Made by a program: the position numbers and the translations under genes | Source of the DNA: a virus | Virus record (IMG/VR): IMGVR_UViG_3300006802_000540 | Location: 1-24,491 of that record | DNA length: 24,491 nt | Strand: one strand, 5' to 3' | The notes under the pieces: generated by a model | The model's database searches: none | What the model was told of the DNA's origin: nothing | The model's input: only the letters and a program-made list of their open reading frames with translations | Shown here: piece after piece, positions 14,274 through 23,804 of the stretch | Layout: the number at the start of each line of letters is the position of its first letter | Numbering within the stretch: position 1 is the stretch's first letter

Positions 14274-17008
14274 TATCTATCTCCTGCTGTTATTATAGGT
14301 TCCCGAACTGTAACTTCTATATCTTCCGATTCCTCTGTAGATATGATTCCAGTTATAGTATCTTTATCTGTGGCAATAACATCTTTAATCGATATGTTAT
14401 ATAATTTTTTAACTAAATCTGTTATTAAGGTATAATCACCCCTAGTTACATACTCTCCCATTTCTGAGTATGTTAATCTGGAAAATATATCAAACCATTT
14501 TAATTCTTTTGGAGAATACTTTATAATTAAAGGTTGTATAATTTCTTTTATTATTTTAGCAACAATAGGTCTAGTTGAGGTTATTTGAGTTGGTTTATTT
14601 GAGTAACGGGTGTTGTCATAGTAATAAGTATTTGTATAAGAACTAGGATCATAAGAATAATAAAGTTTATCAGCGTACCCATAGTAATCTGGTGGTGGGC
14701 TGTCAGTTCTTTCTGTAGGTGCTTCTTTTAAAGATGTGTCTAACTCTTGGTTGTCTTTTACTTTTATAGTATTAATTAAAGTTATATTTCTACTAATTAT
14801 ATTATTATTAAAGTTTATAAATTCAGATTGACTATCAAATGGATTGTGTTCTGATCCACAACCGGGAACTAAAACAATAGCAAAAGGAATGTTTCTGGTT
14901 AATATAAATGAGCTATCGTGTGTCCCACTAATATAAAAATCAAAGTTTCTAAAAGTAATGTCCGACTTCTCCATTACAAAAGAACTAGAATCCTTTGCGT
15001 AAGTTAGTAAAGGATCTCTAAAGTCTAAATTGATTTTTGTTGTATTAAATCCATAATTAATAATTAGATCATTAATTCTAGATTCACTTGTTACAAGTTT
15101 ATAATTTGCTTTTAATTTGTTAAGTAAAGTTTGGGATTCATTTGTTATTACTACTGAAGATAACACTAATTCAAAGAATAGTGTACCTTCCTCATGCATA
15201 GTAAAAGTATCAGTAAGTTCGTTATTACTGCTGACAGAGCTAACTGTTATTGAAATTGTATCAGGTTCCCCCGCTGTTCTTAATGCTAAATTTCTAATTG
15301 TAGATGGAGTTAATAGAGCTTTTACAGATTCATTAGGGGTAGGAACAGATAACTGAACATCGTCAATGTTAGTGGTTTCGATAAAGTATCCATCACCAAC
15401 CCCTATCTCAACGAAATTATCCGTGGCATCTATGTCACTAAAACTGATACCAGCATCTTCTAAAAATATATCTAAATCTTGATTGTCTAACGTGGTTACT
15501 TCTATCCTAGAATTTATATCTGTATTTAATCTTTTTTGTCTTAGTAATTTAAACTTGTTATATCCATCATAATATCCCGGGTCAGCTAGTATCGCTCCAT
15601 TTTCCACAAGGGATATTACTGCCCTGTCTTTTAGTGTTTGAGTTGCAGGTTGACTTATACTTATCAACTCATCGTTTTTTTGTTTAATTGATAAATCTGT
15701 ATAAAAAGACGGATTAAATTCTTGTAACTTATTACTTATCAATAGGTTTTTTAATGTTATTAAAAAATCGTCTAAAGAAACTAAAGTTGATTGATTATCA
15801 TGAATTGATTTAAAAGAATTTAAAAGTGTATTATTAATACTCAAAGCTAACTTATCTAAAGTTAAATCAAAGTAAATTTTTTCATGCCACTTATTCGATT
15901 GTTGATTTTGATTTTTCTTTAAAAAGTAACTAACTTCTTCAGGAATTCTGTCTTTGAAAATGTCTAATCTTATAGAGTTTGAAACTATCTTGGTCTGTGT
16001 TGTTGGTGGGTAATCAAAAAAATTATAAGTCTCATCGTATAATTTATCTAAGTTTATTTTTATTTCTATTCTTTTATCATCGTCAAAATACATTGTATTT
16101 TTTTGTTCATCATATTTAATAGGCTTTACTTCTCTTACAGAGTCTCCGACTATTCTTAAATTTTCTGCTCTAGGACTTGTGTTAGGGGGAGGATTTGGTA
16201 AAGATCTTCTAAAAAATTCTGATGACTGTGCGTCATAAGTATTTCTTGAAATTTCTGTGTATTGAGATTGAGGAAGATATCTAGGCTTTTGATTATTTGT
16301 TAATCCTCTTGAGGGAACTTCAAAAGATAAATCAGGATCACCAAATAAAAATGACTGAATACACTCAGCCTCTGATCTATACTGACAGGGTTCGTTAGTT
16401 AAACAGGGCTCACAACTTTTTATTCCATTATTAACTACACCCTTGTATCTTGTCGGAACTTCAGTAATTTTAGGATTTAAAGTTCTACCTCTAGTATCAA
16501 CTGGAGTATTCTCCCCTAAAGTATTAGTAGTTTGATTAGTAACAACTACAGTTGATTCATTAGATCTTGGAAATAAAGCATTAGTAGTATTAATTTTAGG
16601 GGGTCTAGTTATGCCTGCACCAACAACATTTACTACTCCAGTTTGAGTTACTTGGGTTACTCCTCCCGGAAAAGTTCCTATTGTTCCTGTCTGAGTTGGA
16701 CCAGTAGGTATTCCCGTAGATACTCCTGCAGGATTCGTAGGAGTTCCTGTAGACTGATTTGCAGGCTCGTTGGGAACCACAGGGACTGAAGGGACAGTTG
16801 TGCTTGGGGGTCTTGGTTTTACCGTTGTAGTAGGTATGTCCGGTGGCTCTTGAATCGTAGGAGGGAATATTCTAGGCTTAACTCTCGGCCTAGTTCCAAC
16901 ATATGGAGGCTCTATAGTAGGTATATTTATTACGCCCCTAGATGTTAATCTATAACTTAATGGTCTTAACCCACCACAGTTAAAATAATTTGATAATCTA
17001 GAAGGCAT
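14273..17008 (-). CDS. Large virion structural protein with Pro/Thr-rich N-terminus and Cys cluster
   Basis: I do not recognise this 911-aa protein. The N-terminus (about 30-170) is a long Pro/Thr/Val/Gly-rich, low-complexity and probably extended region, with short repeats such as T-Q-T-G and P-T-G-P. A compact Cys cluster follows at C199, C202, C208 and C216 (SCEPCLTNEPCQYRSEAEC), suited to metal or disulfide crosslinks. From about 270 on the sequence alternates beta-rich and helical stretches with many Asn/Asp/Ser. The last 130 residues contain helices such as LKWFDIFSRLTYSEMGEYV and an acidic end. No enzymatic motif is visible. It sits between the 942-aa protein and the PAAR-like tip candidate, so a baseplate or fibre role is likely by context. 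The ribosome site before ATG 17008 is weak; reinitiation from the neighbour, whose stop is 6 nt away, is plausible. Confidence 0.62.
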   Translation of the reverse strand: MPSRLSNYFNCGGLRPLSYRLTSRGVINIPTIEPPYVGTRPRVKPRIFPPTIQEPPDIPTTTVKPRPPSTTVPSVPVVPNEPANQSTGTPTNPAGVSTGIPTGPTQTGTIGTFPGGVTQVTQTGVVNVVGAGITRPPKINTTNALFPRSNESTVVVTNQTTNTLGENTPVDTRGRTLNPKITEVPTRYKGVVNNGIKSCEPCLTNEPCQYRSEAECIQSFLFGDPDLSFEVPSRGLTNNQKPRYLPQSQYTEISRNTYDAQSSEFFRRSLPNPPPNTSPRAENLRIVGDSVREVKPIKYDEQKNTMYFDDDKRIEIKINLDKLYDETYNFFDYPPTTQTKIVSNSIRLDIFKDRIPEEVSYFLKKNQNQQSNKWHEKIYFDLTLDKLALSINNTLLNSFKSIHDNQSTLVSLDDFLITLKNLLISNKLQEFNPSFYTDLSIKQKNDELISISQPATQTLKDRAVISLVENGAILADPGYYDGYNKFKLLRQKRLNTDINSRIEVTTLDNQDLDIFLEDAGISFSDIDATDNFVEIGVGDGYFIETTNIDDVQLSVPTPNESVKALLTPSTIRNLALRTAGEPDTISITVSSVSSNNELTDTFTMHEEGTLFFELVLSSVVITNESQTLLNKLKANYKLVTSESRINDLIINYGFNTTKINLDFRDPLLTYAKDSSSFVMEKSDITFRNFDFYISGTHDSSFILTRNIPFAIVLVPGCGSEHNPFDSQSEFINFNNNIISRNITLINTIKVKDNQELDTSLKEAPTERTDSPPPDYYGYADKLYYSYDPSSYTNTYYYDNTRYSNKPTQITSTRPIVAKIIKEIIQPLIIKYSPKELKWFDIFSRLTYSEMGEYVTRGDYTLITDLVKKLYNISIKDVIATDKDTITGIISTEESEDIEVTVREPIITAGDR

Positions 17009-17014
17009 AACTTA

Positions 17015-19843
17015 TTAATCTAATCTAGTGTCTTCGTTTGGAATGTCCTCAACGTTATCATCGAAAGCCATAAGAACTGCATGGTTTTTCATTTCAGGAG
17101 CATTCTCTCCTATTTGTTGTGGCTCTACTCCCTCATGATTCACTATTCCGGGAACCTCATGTATTGAATTTGCAAAGTTTTTAAATGTTTTTGTATTTTC
17201 TGAATCTAAATCAAAAGTAGCTGTAGATGGGTGACCAAAAACAGTGAACTCCACTGAGGGGTATATACATACTGGTAATGCAGTAGATGGATAATTAGTT
17301 GCATCAGCAGTAATATCATTGTTATCGTCAACTTCGCTCGCCACCTGTGTAGCCGCATTGTCCTTAAACACAGACTTTGTATTTATAGATTCTCCAAACT
17401 CACTAGCTATAATACTTGAATCAACAAAAGAATTAAATAGGAGAGCATGAGAGGCTACTGCGAACAAATTATAACCGCTGTTAGTATTAGCATATTGCGT
17501 ATTAGTACCATTATAAGCTAAGTACTGCCTCTTCTCTCTTGTCCAAGGAGGATTAACTTTCCAAGTAGACCTAGTAGGTCCCATAGAGCAGAATATTGTA
17601 AACTCTATAAATGTTCTGTTACCAGAAGAAGTTAAAATATTATATCGTTTTCCTTTAGATACAGTAATTGCAGGCGATGCTTTATAGTCTGAGCCGTGTT
17701 CATGAAGGCTTGTGTCTTGTATAGGGAAACAATTCCAGTAGGAAGCAGCTACAGTTATTTCTTTTACCCAAGGTGTGTTCGTAACATCTAATCTAATAGT
17801 TTTTTGAACCCAGAAAGCAGTAGCTCTTCTATGTTCCCAAAAGTCAACATTTTGTACAGCATATTGGATATCATTAGAAGTTCTATTAGAAACACTTGGA
17901 TTATATATAAAAGGCCCAAAGTCTAGTTCAGAATTTCTAGTTGATATAAAAGGTTGATAAATCTTCTGCTCATTTGGATTTCTGAAAGTATACCATGCGC
18001 TTATTCTGTCAGTAATACCGTAACCTACAGCGGGATATCTTTGAGTATTTGTGCCTAATTCTCTCTCATTTCTATTTTTTACAGCCCAGTTAGCTAAGTC
18101 CCAGTCTGGCAAATCTTTTAGTTGGTAGTCTGAACCGTAATTGTAGATACTTTTAAATGCAGATATTGTTTGTTCTTTATCAAGATTGTATTTTATTTTT
18201 ATGGCTCTACATAAAGCACCTTCCACACCAAACCAAGCACCTCCTCTAATTAAACCTCTTGATACAATTTTACCTGCACCATGCCCGGTTTTTACTGAAT
18301 TAACTCTTATCTTAGCTATTTCTGTATCGGTATATTGTTTAGCTCTAGCATAGGTTTCCTTTGCTTTATCGTACACCACTGCTTCAGATGCTACAGGATT
18401 AGCCAAGGAAATAGAGGGAACTGCAGCAGCTATACCAGCCCTTTCACCATAAGTTAGCTCGGCAGTTCTAAAGAATGGTCTTATATCAATAATGTCTTCT
18501 GGTTCAATTATTTGATTACCTTCTTCATTTAAATTATCCTTTTTTACTACTATGTAAGCAATAGGCAGTATTGACTGACCAACTAAGGCATAATGATTAT
18601 TAGGCAACCAATCTGCTAATGCAGGAGCCATGTTCATTAAATCATCAGGAGAAGGGAATGATCCTCTAATACCTAGAGTTTTAAATCCTAAATTTTGGTT
18701 TAATTCGTCAGAGGGATTTCCAAGTATTTGATTTTCATAATCAGGAACAAAGAATTTGCTAGTAGGATTATTACCTTCTGCAAAATTTAGTGTAAGTCCT
18801 GCGCCTTTTACTATACCTAACTCAGCTTTATAAATTTTTCTAGGAATTTCTGATGACCAGCCTTGAGCAAGGTTAACTGCTGATGAATCAATTGGTTTAG
18901 AATAAATAAACAAGAGATCTATTCTTTGTGTAGCTTGTGCAGCAGGGCTAGCACCATTTGAACTATCAACAACAGATCCTAATTCATTGACATAACTATA
19001 ATCATCTGATTGAAAATTTTGTACTTCTATGGAAAGAGTTTGTGGTACGTCAACTACCGCTGTTCTAGCTATCCCTCTCCATCTTTTAATTAGTTGAGTA
19101 TCTGCCTTGAACAAATCAAAAAACCCTGAATCTGAGCTATCTCCAGATTTATATTGACCTACTCTAAGACTAGGTCCAGCAGAGGTTGCTTGATTAAATA
19201 GAAAATTTGTTACATGAGTTCCTCCCCATAAAAACTTTGGAAATGTAAATTCATCGTCTGTATCTAATCCAAAATTTGATTTTAAAGGATCAACACCATT
19301 AGTTGCTGTAGACGCAAGACCAGTAGTAGATAAATTTTTAAAAATAAACGATCCGAAGCTTTTTTCGGACAATCCATTCATTCCTAAAGCAGCAGTAGCA
19401 GTGTATTGTTGAAATCTAAAAAGAGTTGGTGATAGTAAAGTATTATTTATAGCAGCTATTTGCCATTCCTTGTACTTATCAATGTCAACCTCTCCAGTTC
19501 TTTGTATTATCTGTAGAGGATCAATACCATAGGCATCGTTTATCCTAGCCATGAATCTTCCCGGCTTTACAGAAACTATATTTGAATTGGTTCCTGAAAC
19601 AAATGGTTGAAGTTCTGTAAATGTTTCTCTGGATGTCCCAGCACCTATATTGGCACCATCATCAGGTAATTCAATACTTATGTTCTCAACAGCATCCTTT
19701 ATCCAAAGGATATTCTCTTCAAGTTGATTAATTGGAATATTGTCTACTTCATAATAATAAGGATCATTTGCCTTGTATTTACGGACAGGGTCTGTAAATT
19801 TATAATTTGTAGAACCACTTAAATTAAGACTAATAGTGACCAT
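17015..19843 (-). CDS. Large virion structural protein sharing an N-terminal domain with the beta-helix protein
   Basis: This 942-aa protein begins with a domain shared with the next gene upstream: D18-x-V-x-K-Y23, then YYEVDNIPI (30-38) and LEE (41-43). The same residues occur in the 1117-aa protein at a constant five-residue offset. This is probably a common attachment or trimerisation module. Following are FTELQPFVSG and VSVKPGRFMARI, then a long Ser/Thr/Asn-rich beta body with aromatic clusters, a helical YDKAKETYARAKQYTDTEIA near 490-510, and an acidic C-terminus. No catalytic motif is evident. Its start overlaps the stop of the beta-helix gene by one base, so the two are co-translated. 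It is likely a baseplate or fibre component; the exact T4 counterpart is not recognisable. Confidence 0.68.
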   Translation of the reverse strand: MVTISLNLSGSTNYKFTDPVRKYKANDPYYYEVDNIPINQLEENILWIKDAVENISIELPDDGANIGAGTSRETFTELQPFVSGTNSNIVSVKPGRFMARINDAYGIDPLQIIQRTGEVDIDKYKEWQIAAINNTLLSPTLFRFQQYTATAALGMNGLSEKSFGSFIFKNLSTTGLASTATNGVDPLKSNFGLDTDDEFTFPKFLWGGTHVTNFLFNQATSAGPSLRVGQYKSGDSSDSGFFDLFKADTQLIKRWRGIARTAVVDVPQTLSIEVQNFQSDDYSYVNELGSVVDSSNGASPAAQATQRIDLLFIYSKPIDSSAVNLAQGWSSEIPRKIYKAELGIVKGAGLTLNFAEGNNPTSKFFVPDYENQILGNPSDELNQNLGFKTLGIRGSFPSPDDLMNMAPALADWLPNNHYALVGQSILPIAYIVVKKDNLNEEGNQIIEPEDIIDIRPFFRTAELTYGERAGIAAAVPSISLANPVASEAVVYDKAKETYARAKQYTDTEIAKIRVNSVKTGHGAGKIVSRGLIRGGAWFGVEGALCRAIKIKYNLDKEQTISAFKSIYNYGSDYQLKDLPDWDLANWAVKNRNERELGTNTQRYPAVGYGITDRISAWYTFRNPNEQKIYQPFISTRNSELDFGPFIYNPSVSNRTSNDIQYAVQNVDFWEHRRATAFWVQKTIRLDVTNTPWVKEITVAASYWNCFPIQDTSLHEHGSDYKASPAITVSKGKRYNILTSSGNRTFIEFTIFCSMGPTRSTWKVNPPWTREKRQYLAYNGTNTQYANTNSGYNLFAVASHALLFNSFVDSSIIASEFGESINTKSVFKDNAATQVASEVDDNNDITADATNYPSTALPVCIYPSVEFTVFGHPSTATFDLDSENTKTFKNFANSIHEVPGIVNHEGVEPQQIGENAPEMKNHAVLMAFDDNVEDIPNEDTRLD

Positions 19844-22800
19844 TAATTTTTCCTCTTAAGATCAAACACATTCACAGAATACAAACCATTACCTAATTGT
19901 TTAAATGAATCTGACGCAGATTCTCCACCCTCATATTCTTCATAAGGATGATATATATTAACTAGTTTAGCCAAACCAGATTTACCAACTGAACAATGTT
20001 TAGCGTTAGCGAAAGTATTTGCGGCAGATTCGTCTAGCATAGCTCTAACACTTTTAGAGTTAGACATAATCGAGGATCCATAATAATATCCTGATAAGAA
20101 TAACCGTGGCGCGTTTCCTGTTAATAATGATTTGTGTATCGTACTAACACTACTAACAGCAGACATTGAGAATGGAGGTTGATAACCTTGAGAGTAAATT
20201 TGATTTAGCCAACCAGTATTGTAATATCCGTCTGTAGTGGTTTGAATACCACTAATTAAAAGTAAGAAATTAGCAGCAGGATCTACTGAGAAGTATAATC
20301 TAAATGGTCCTTGGTTAGCATGAGATGAAGTAAATAAACCTAAAGAAGATACTGAACTAGTCCATGCTCCGTAATAATCGAATATTGAGAGGCTGGACGT
20401 ATCAGGTGTCCCTGTTGGTAACCCTGATAGAGGTCTTCCACTAAATTCTAATGATGTAGAATTAAAAGATGACAACCATACAGACAATGGCCCGTGATAT
20501 CCGGCATTCTGAGGAAATAGCCCACTTACTGAGCAATAGCTTGCATTTAGTTTTGAATTATCACAAATGTTCCAAATAAACAAATAGGAACACAGCAGTG
20601 GATCTCCAGTAACATAATTATAGAAAGGACCAGAAGCATTCCACCATCCACAAGGGAAGTTAACATTTCTTACATTAACTATACTATCCTCAACCGCTCT
20701 TACACACATTCCACCCCTAGTAACAGAACTAAAATTATTAAAAGCAGTTGATTTATCTATTAAATATGAGTAATTAGTGAAGTTGTTATCTGCAAAACCT
20801 GTTGTAATCTGTTGATTAATATCTACATCATTTGGATTAGGGTAGAATTGTAGATGACCTCCCTTAATATAATCACCAGTATTCCCAATATCGTAATCTG
20901 GGATATCAGTTATTGCTTGCTGTCCTAAAGTAGTATTATTCCAACTTGATACATAATAACCTAAATCTTGTAAATTTATTACAGAAGATTTATTGGCGAC
21001 TACACAAGCTCTGTTGGAATGCAACTCAACCATTGTGTGATTCAATGGATCATTTAAGTTAAATTCAGATATTTGTAGATTGTTATTAGATTCATCTAAA
21101 TGAGGAGTAACGTTTAGTACAGAATTATTTTCTACTAAACAATCTACGTCGAATTGAGCTATTACTGTTGGTCCTTGAATATTTATTATTGAATTATCCC
21201 CAGCATAAGCTCCAGCAGAGTTTATTTTTGTTACTTGTGTTGAAGGTCCTTGAATTATGTTAGCATAATTTTTGCTACCCTTTAAAGTAAGTTTAGAATT
21301 ATTAAGAACTGAAAGAGCTAAACCATATTTTGCATAAGGATCACCATCAACAGTTGCAACGCTTGCATCATTTCTTATAATTTTTGGATGTACTAATAAG
21401 CATTTAGAAGAGTTAAATATTTTTATTGAAGGTTGAGAGTGTTCTAAAATATCTTTACTAACGGCATGAGAATCTTCAAACCTATGACCTCCTATTTTAG
21501 TTGGCATAGATGAAACGATATTACACTCATAATTTGAATTATTTAATAATAAATGAGTTCCATTTTTGTTATAATGGAACTGAGTGGCCCCAGCATCAGT
21601 AAAATTCTTATTGTATATAAAGTTAGAGTTATTTAAATGAACTCCATTTCTTTGATTATACCTTACGATAAATTTGTCTGTGTTTACGACTGAGTTATCA
21701 GCAAGTAACCCTGTATGGTTACCTTCTAATATTAATCTTCCGTCCCATTCAAATTGTGAGTTGAATAACTTAATACCTGCATAATTATTAAAGTCAGCAA
21801 TTAACTGAGTTGGTTTAGTCCCAGACACTCCTCCATAGAATTTAGAATTTTCTAAAATAATACCGTTTGCATTTTTATGGAAATTAATTGGATAATTCAG
21901 ACCATATGCAAGTTGATTAGTTCCCGTTAATGAAGTTGAGTAAACAGGATCGTTTACTGCTAAGTTATATTCAAATGCGCTAGTGGAACTAAAATTAACT
22001 TCTGAATTAACTGCTAGAAGTCCTGCACCTAAATCTTGTTGATAAGTTTCTGTGTCTACAACTCTAGGAGTATTATAATTTCTGTATGCAGCAATGCCTC
22101 TTGTTAAAATAACTTTAGAATTATTGAAATAGAATCCTGCTTTTCTGTTTCTTATACTTACACAATTTTCTAATACAATTTTTTCTGAATTGTTTATTTC
22201 TACTCCAACGTCATTTCTAGTACTAGGGTAACGTGAACCATCAATAAAGAAATTTCTAATATATATTGGACCATCACAATTCGTTACTAAAAGTTTACTT
22301 AACTTATTACCGAAGTATAAACCAACATAAGGCTGTAATGTTCCGGGAAGAGTTCCGGGAGCTATAACAGTTTTTACTTGAGTTCCTAAAGTTTCATCTG
22401 TAGCACTTATATCATAAGTAGTTGGTAAATCTACTGAAGTAACCTCTGGGAAAGCAAGAAGTTCATAAGGAGATAATTGAAGAACATCATCTCCATATGC
22501 TGTTAAAGATGGGGAACTAACATGATAAGTAGGAACCGTATAAGAAGTACTTTGATTAGTGTCTGCTCTTAATGAAATTCCATAAAGATTATTATCTATT
22601 GAAGCTAAATGACCTACGCTAGAAAAAATATTTTTATTTAAAAATTCAGATTTTGTATTGGCGAAATGTTGTCTTATTCCCAAAGTCGTTGCAGAGAGAT
22701 ATCCTAATCTTTCGTACCCAGTAGTTTCCGTTGCAGCTACTTTATTAATTACAGTATTCCCAGTATAAGGCTCTAACTTTCCAAATACTTTGTTAGCAAT

Positions 22801-23196
22801 CTCTAAAGAACCTCTAGCCCCACATTTTATATTTTTAAGATTTAATTCTCCTAAATCTTTCGTATTGCAAACTTCAATTATTACTGGGTAATTTAACACC
22901 TCAGGTAATGCTTCAATAGCATCTTGTAGTGTTTCAAAAATGTTCTTATTACAAAGGTAATCACCGGGGCTTCCGCCTGCTGACACGACTAAACCTACTC
23001 CCGGAAGACTTGATGTTGGGTGACCTAGCTTCTCCCAAAGGTAGTATGTTCTTTCTTCTAAATCATATATTGGAAGGTTGTCTTGCTCCCAATTGTAGAA
23101 AGAGCTTGTGTCGAACTTAGTAACTTTATCAGTCCAGCAATTGTATAGCTTTACTGATCCGCTAGCAGTGTAAAAGTCGTTATGAAGAAATACCAT
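19843..23196 (-). CDS. Beta-helix tail fibre / tailspike-like adhesin
   Basis: This 1117-aa protein is dominated by a right-handed beta-helix. After the N-terminal module shared with the 942-aa protein (D23-x-V-x-K, WEQDNLPI, LEE48) comes a typical beta-helix cap, NIFETLQDAIEALP then VIIEVCN. Repeated coils then carry N-x-S turns, each followed by a short hydrophobic strand: VEINNSEKIVLENC, FYFNNSKVILTRG, GIILENSKFYGG, GVHLNNSNFIYN, LVENNSVLNV and MCVRAVEDSIVNV, spanning roughly residues 75-835. The last 280 residues are a separate Ser/Gly/Tyr-rich region, possibly the receptor- or carbohydrate-binding tip. Such folds occur in tailspikes that bind or cleave surface polysaccharide; no active-site acids can be assigned, so enzyme activity is open. 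AAGGT precedes ATG 23196. Confidence 0.8.
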   Translation of the reverse strand: MVFLHNDFYTASGSVKLYNCWTDKVTKFDTSSFYNWEQDNLPIYDLEERTYYLWEKLGHPTSSLPGVGLVVSAGGSPGDYLCNKNIFETLQDAIEALPEVLNYPVIIEVCNTKDLGELNLKNIKCGARGSLEIANKVFGKLEPYTGNTVINKVAATETTGYERLGYLSATTLGIRQHFANTKSEFLNKNIFSSVGHLASIDNNLYGISLRADTNQSTSYTVPTYHVSSPSLTAYGDDVLQLSPYELLAFPEVTSVDLPTTYDISATDETLGTQVKTVIAPGTLPGTLQPYVGLYFGNKLSKLLVTNCDGPIYIRNFFIDGSRYPSTRNDVGVEINNSEKIVLENCVSIRNRKAGFYFNNSKVILTRGIAAYRNYNTPRVVDTETYQQDLGAGLLAVNSEVNFSSTSAFEYNLAVNDPVYSTSLTGTNQLAYGLNYPINFHKNANGIILENSKFYGGVSGTKPTQLIADFNNYAGIKLFNSQFEWDGRLILEGNHTGLLADNSVVNTDKFIVRYNQRNGVHLNNSNFIYNKNFTDAGATQFHYNKNGTHLLLNNSNYECNIVSSMPTKIGGHRFEDSHAVSKDILEHSQPSIKIFNSSKCLLVHPKIIRNDASVATVDGDPYAKYGLALSVLNNSKLTLKGSKNYANIIQGPSTQVTKINSAGAYAGDNSIINIQGPTVIAQFDVDCLVENNSVLNVTPHLDESNNNLQISEFNLNDPLNHTMVELHSNRACVVANKSSVINLQDLGYYVSSWNNTTLGQQAITDIPDYDIGNTGDYIKGGHLQFYPNPNDVDINQQITTGFADNNFTNYSYLIDKSTAFNNFSSVTRGGMCVRAVEDSIVNVRNVNFPCGWWNASGPFYNYVTGDPLLCSYLFIWNICDNSKLNASYCSVSGLFPQNAGYHGPLSVWLSSFNSTSLEFSGRPLSGLPTGTPDTSSLSIFDYYGAWTSSVSSLGLFTSSHANQGPFRLYFSVDPAANFLLLISGIQTTTDGYYNTGWLNQIYSQGYQPPFSMSAVSSVSTIHKSLLTGNAPRLFLSGYYYGSSIMSNSKSVRAMLDESAANTFANAKHCSVGKSGLAKLVNIYHPYEEYEGGESASDSFKQLGNGLYSVNVFDLKRKN

Positions 23197-23204
23197 AGAT
23201 TACC

Positions 23205-23804
23205 TTAAAAGTTTAGAGTCCATCTTAGGACTAAAGCAAAGTCTGAAGTTTTTCTTATTGGAGAAAAATATTTATATGCAACCAGTATGGGAGACGGAAT
23301 AGGAGAGGTGTTTAGAGGATTTTTCATAAACAGCCCAACTTCATTTAAGTAAGTCGTAGCTGTTCTTAAATTATTACAAGAGTCCTTATCTATTGTTATT
23401 GTATATCTTACAGAGCTATCCCCAATCTTAGTTACATTGTGGGCAGGGATAGCTGCGTACCAAGATATATTTCCGTCAAACGTTCCCTTGATTTGGTTAG
23501 CAGACAAAGGAAACAGTTCTCCATCCTCGCCAGTGTATTCAAAAGCACTTGATAACGGGCCAGATAGCGAGTTAGTTGAGCTTACTTCTCTAGCCTCAGA
23601 ACCAGAGACACCTATTTGAAATCTATCAATTTGATAATCTAAGATAGAGGTTGATCCAGATACTCCAAAGAAGGATGCTAAACCAACTCCCATACCAGAG
23701 ACAATAACATTATGGTCATCGTAAATAAGCTCTTCAGTACCATCACCTAATAGTTTATGAATGGTAACGTGTCCGTTAATATTTAAGTAATCAAATATAT
23801 TCAT
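23205..23804 (-). CDS. Small beta-rich tail/fibre-associated protein
   Basis: This 199-aa protein has the look of small fibre- or baseplate-associated beta-sandwich proteins. The N-terminus reads HVTIHKLLGDGTEELIYDDH then NVIVSGMGVGLASFFG. The C-terminus follows a recurring phage pattern: YLNEVGLF (152-159), then ILVAYKYFSPIRKTSDF (173-189) and an ending RWTLNF. That ending resembles the closing strands of the neighbouring gene to the right (LFAKKTFS ... QWTIRFL), suggesting the two are diverged copies. No catalytic motif is seen. Its ATG directly follows the stop of the right-hand gene. A structural role beside the fibre proteins is inferred from context and fold pattern. Confidence 0.65.
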   Translation of the reverse strand: MNIFDYLNINGHVTIHKLLGDGTEELIYDDHNVIVSGMGVGLASFFGVSGSTSILDYQIDRFQIGVSGSEAREVSSTNSLSGPLSSAFEYTGEDGELFPLSANQIKGTFDGNISWYAAIPAHNVTKIGDSSVRYTITIDKDSCNNLRTATTYLNEVGLFMKNPLNTSPIPSPILVAYKYFSPIRKTSDFALVLRWTLNF

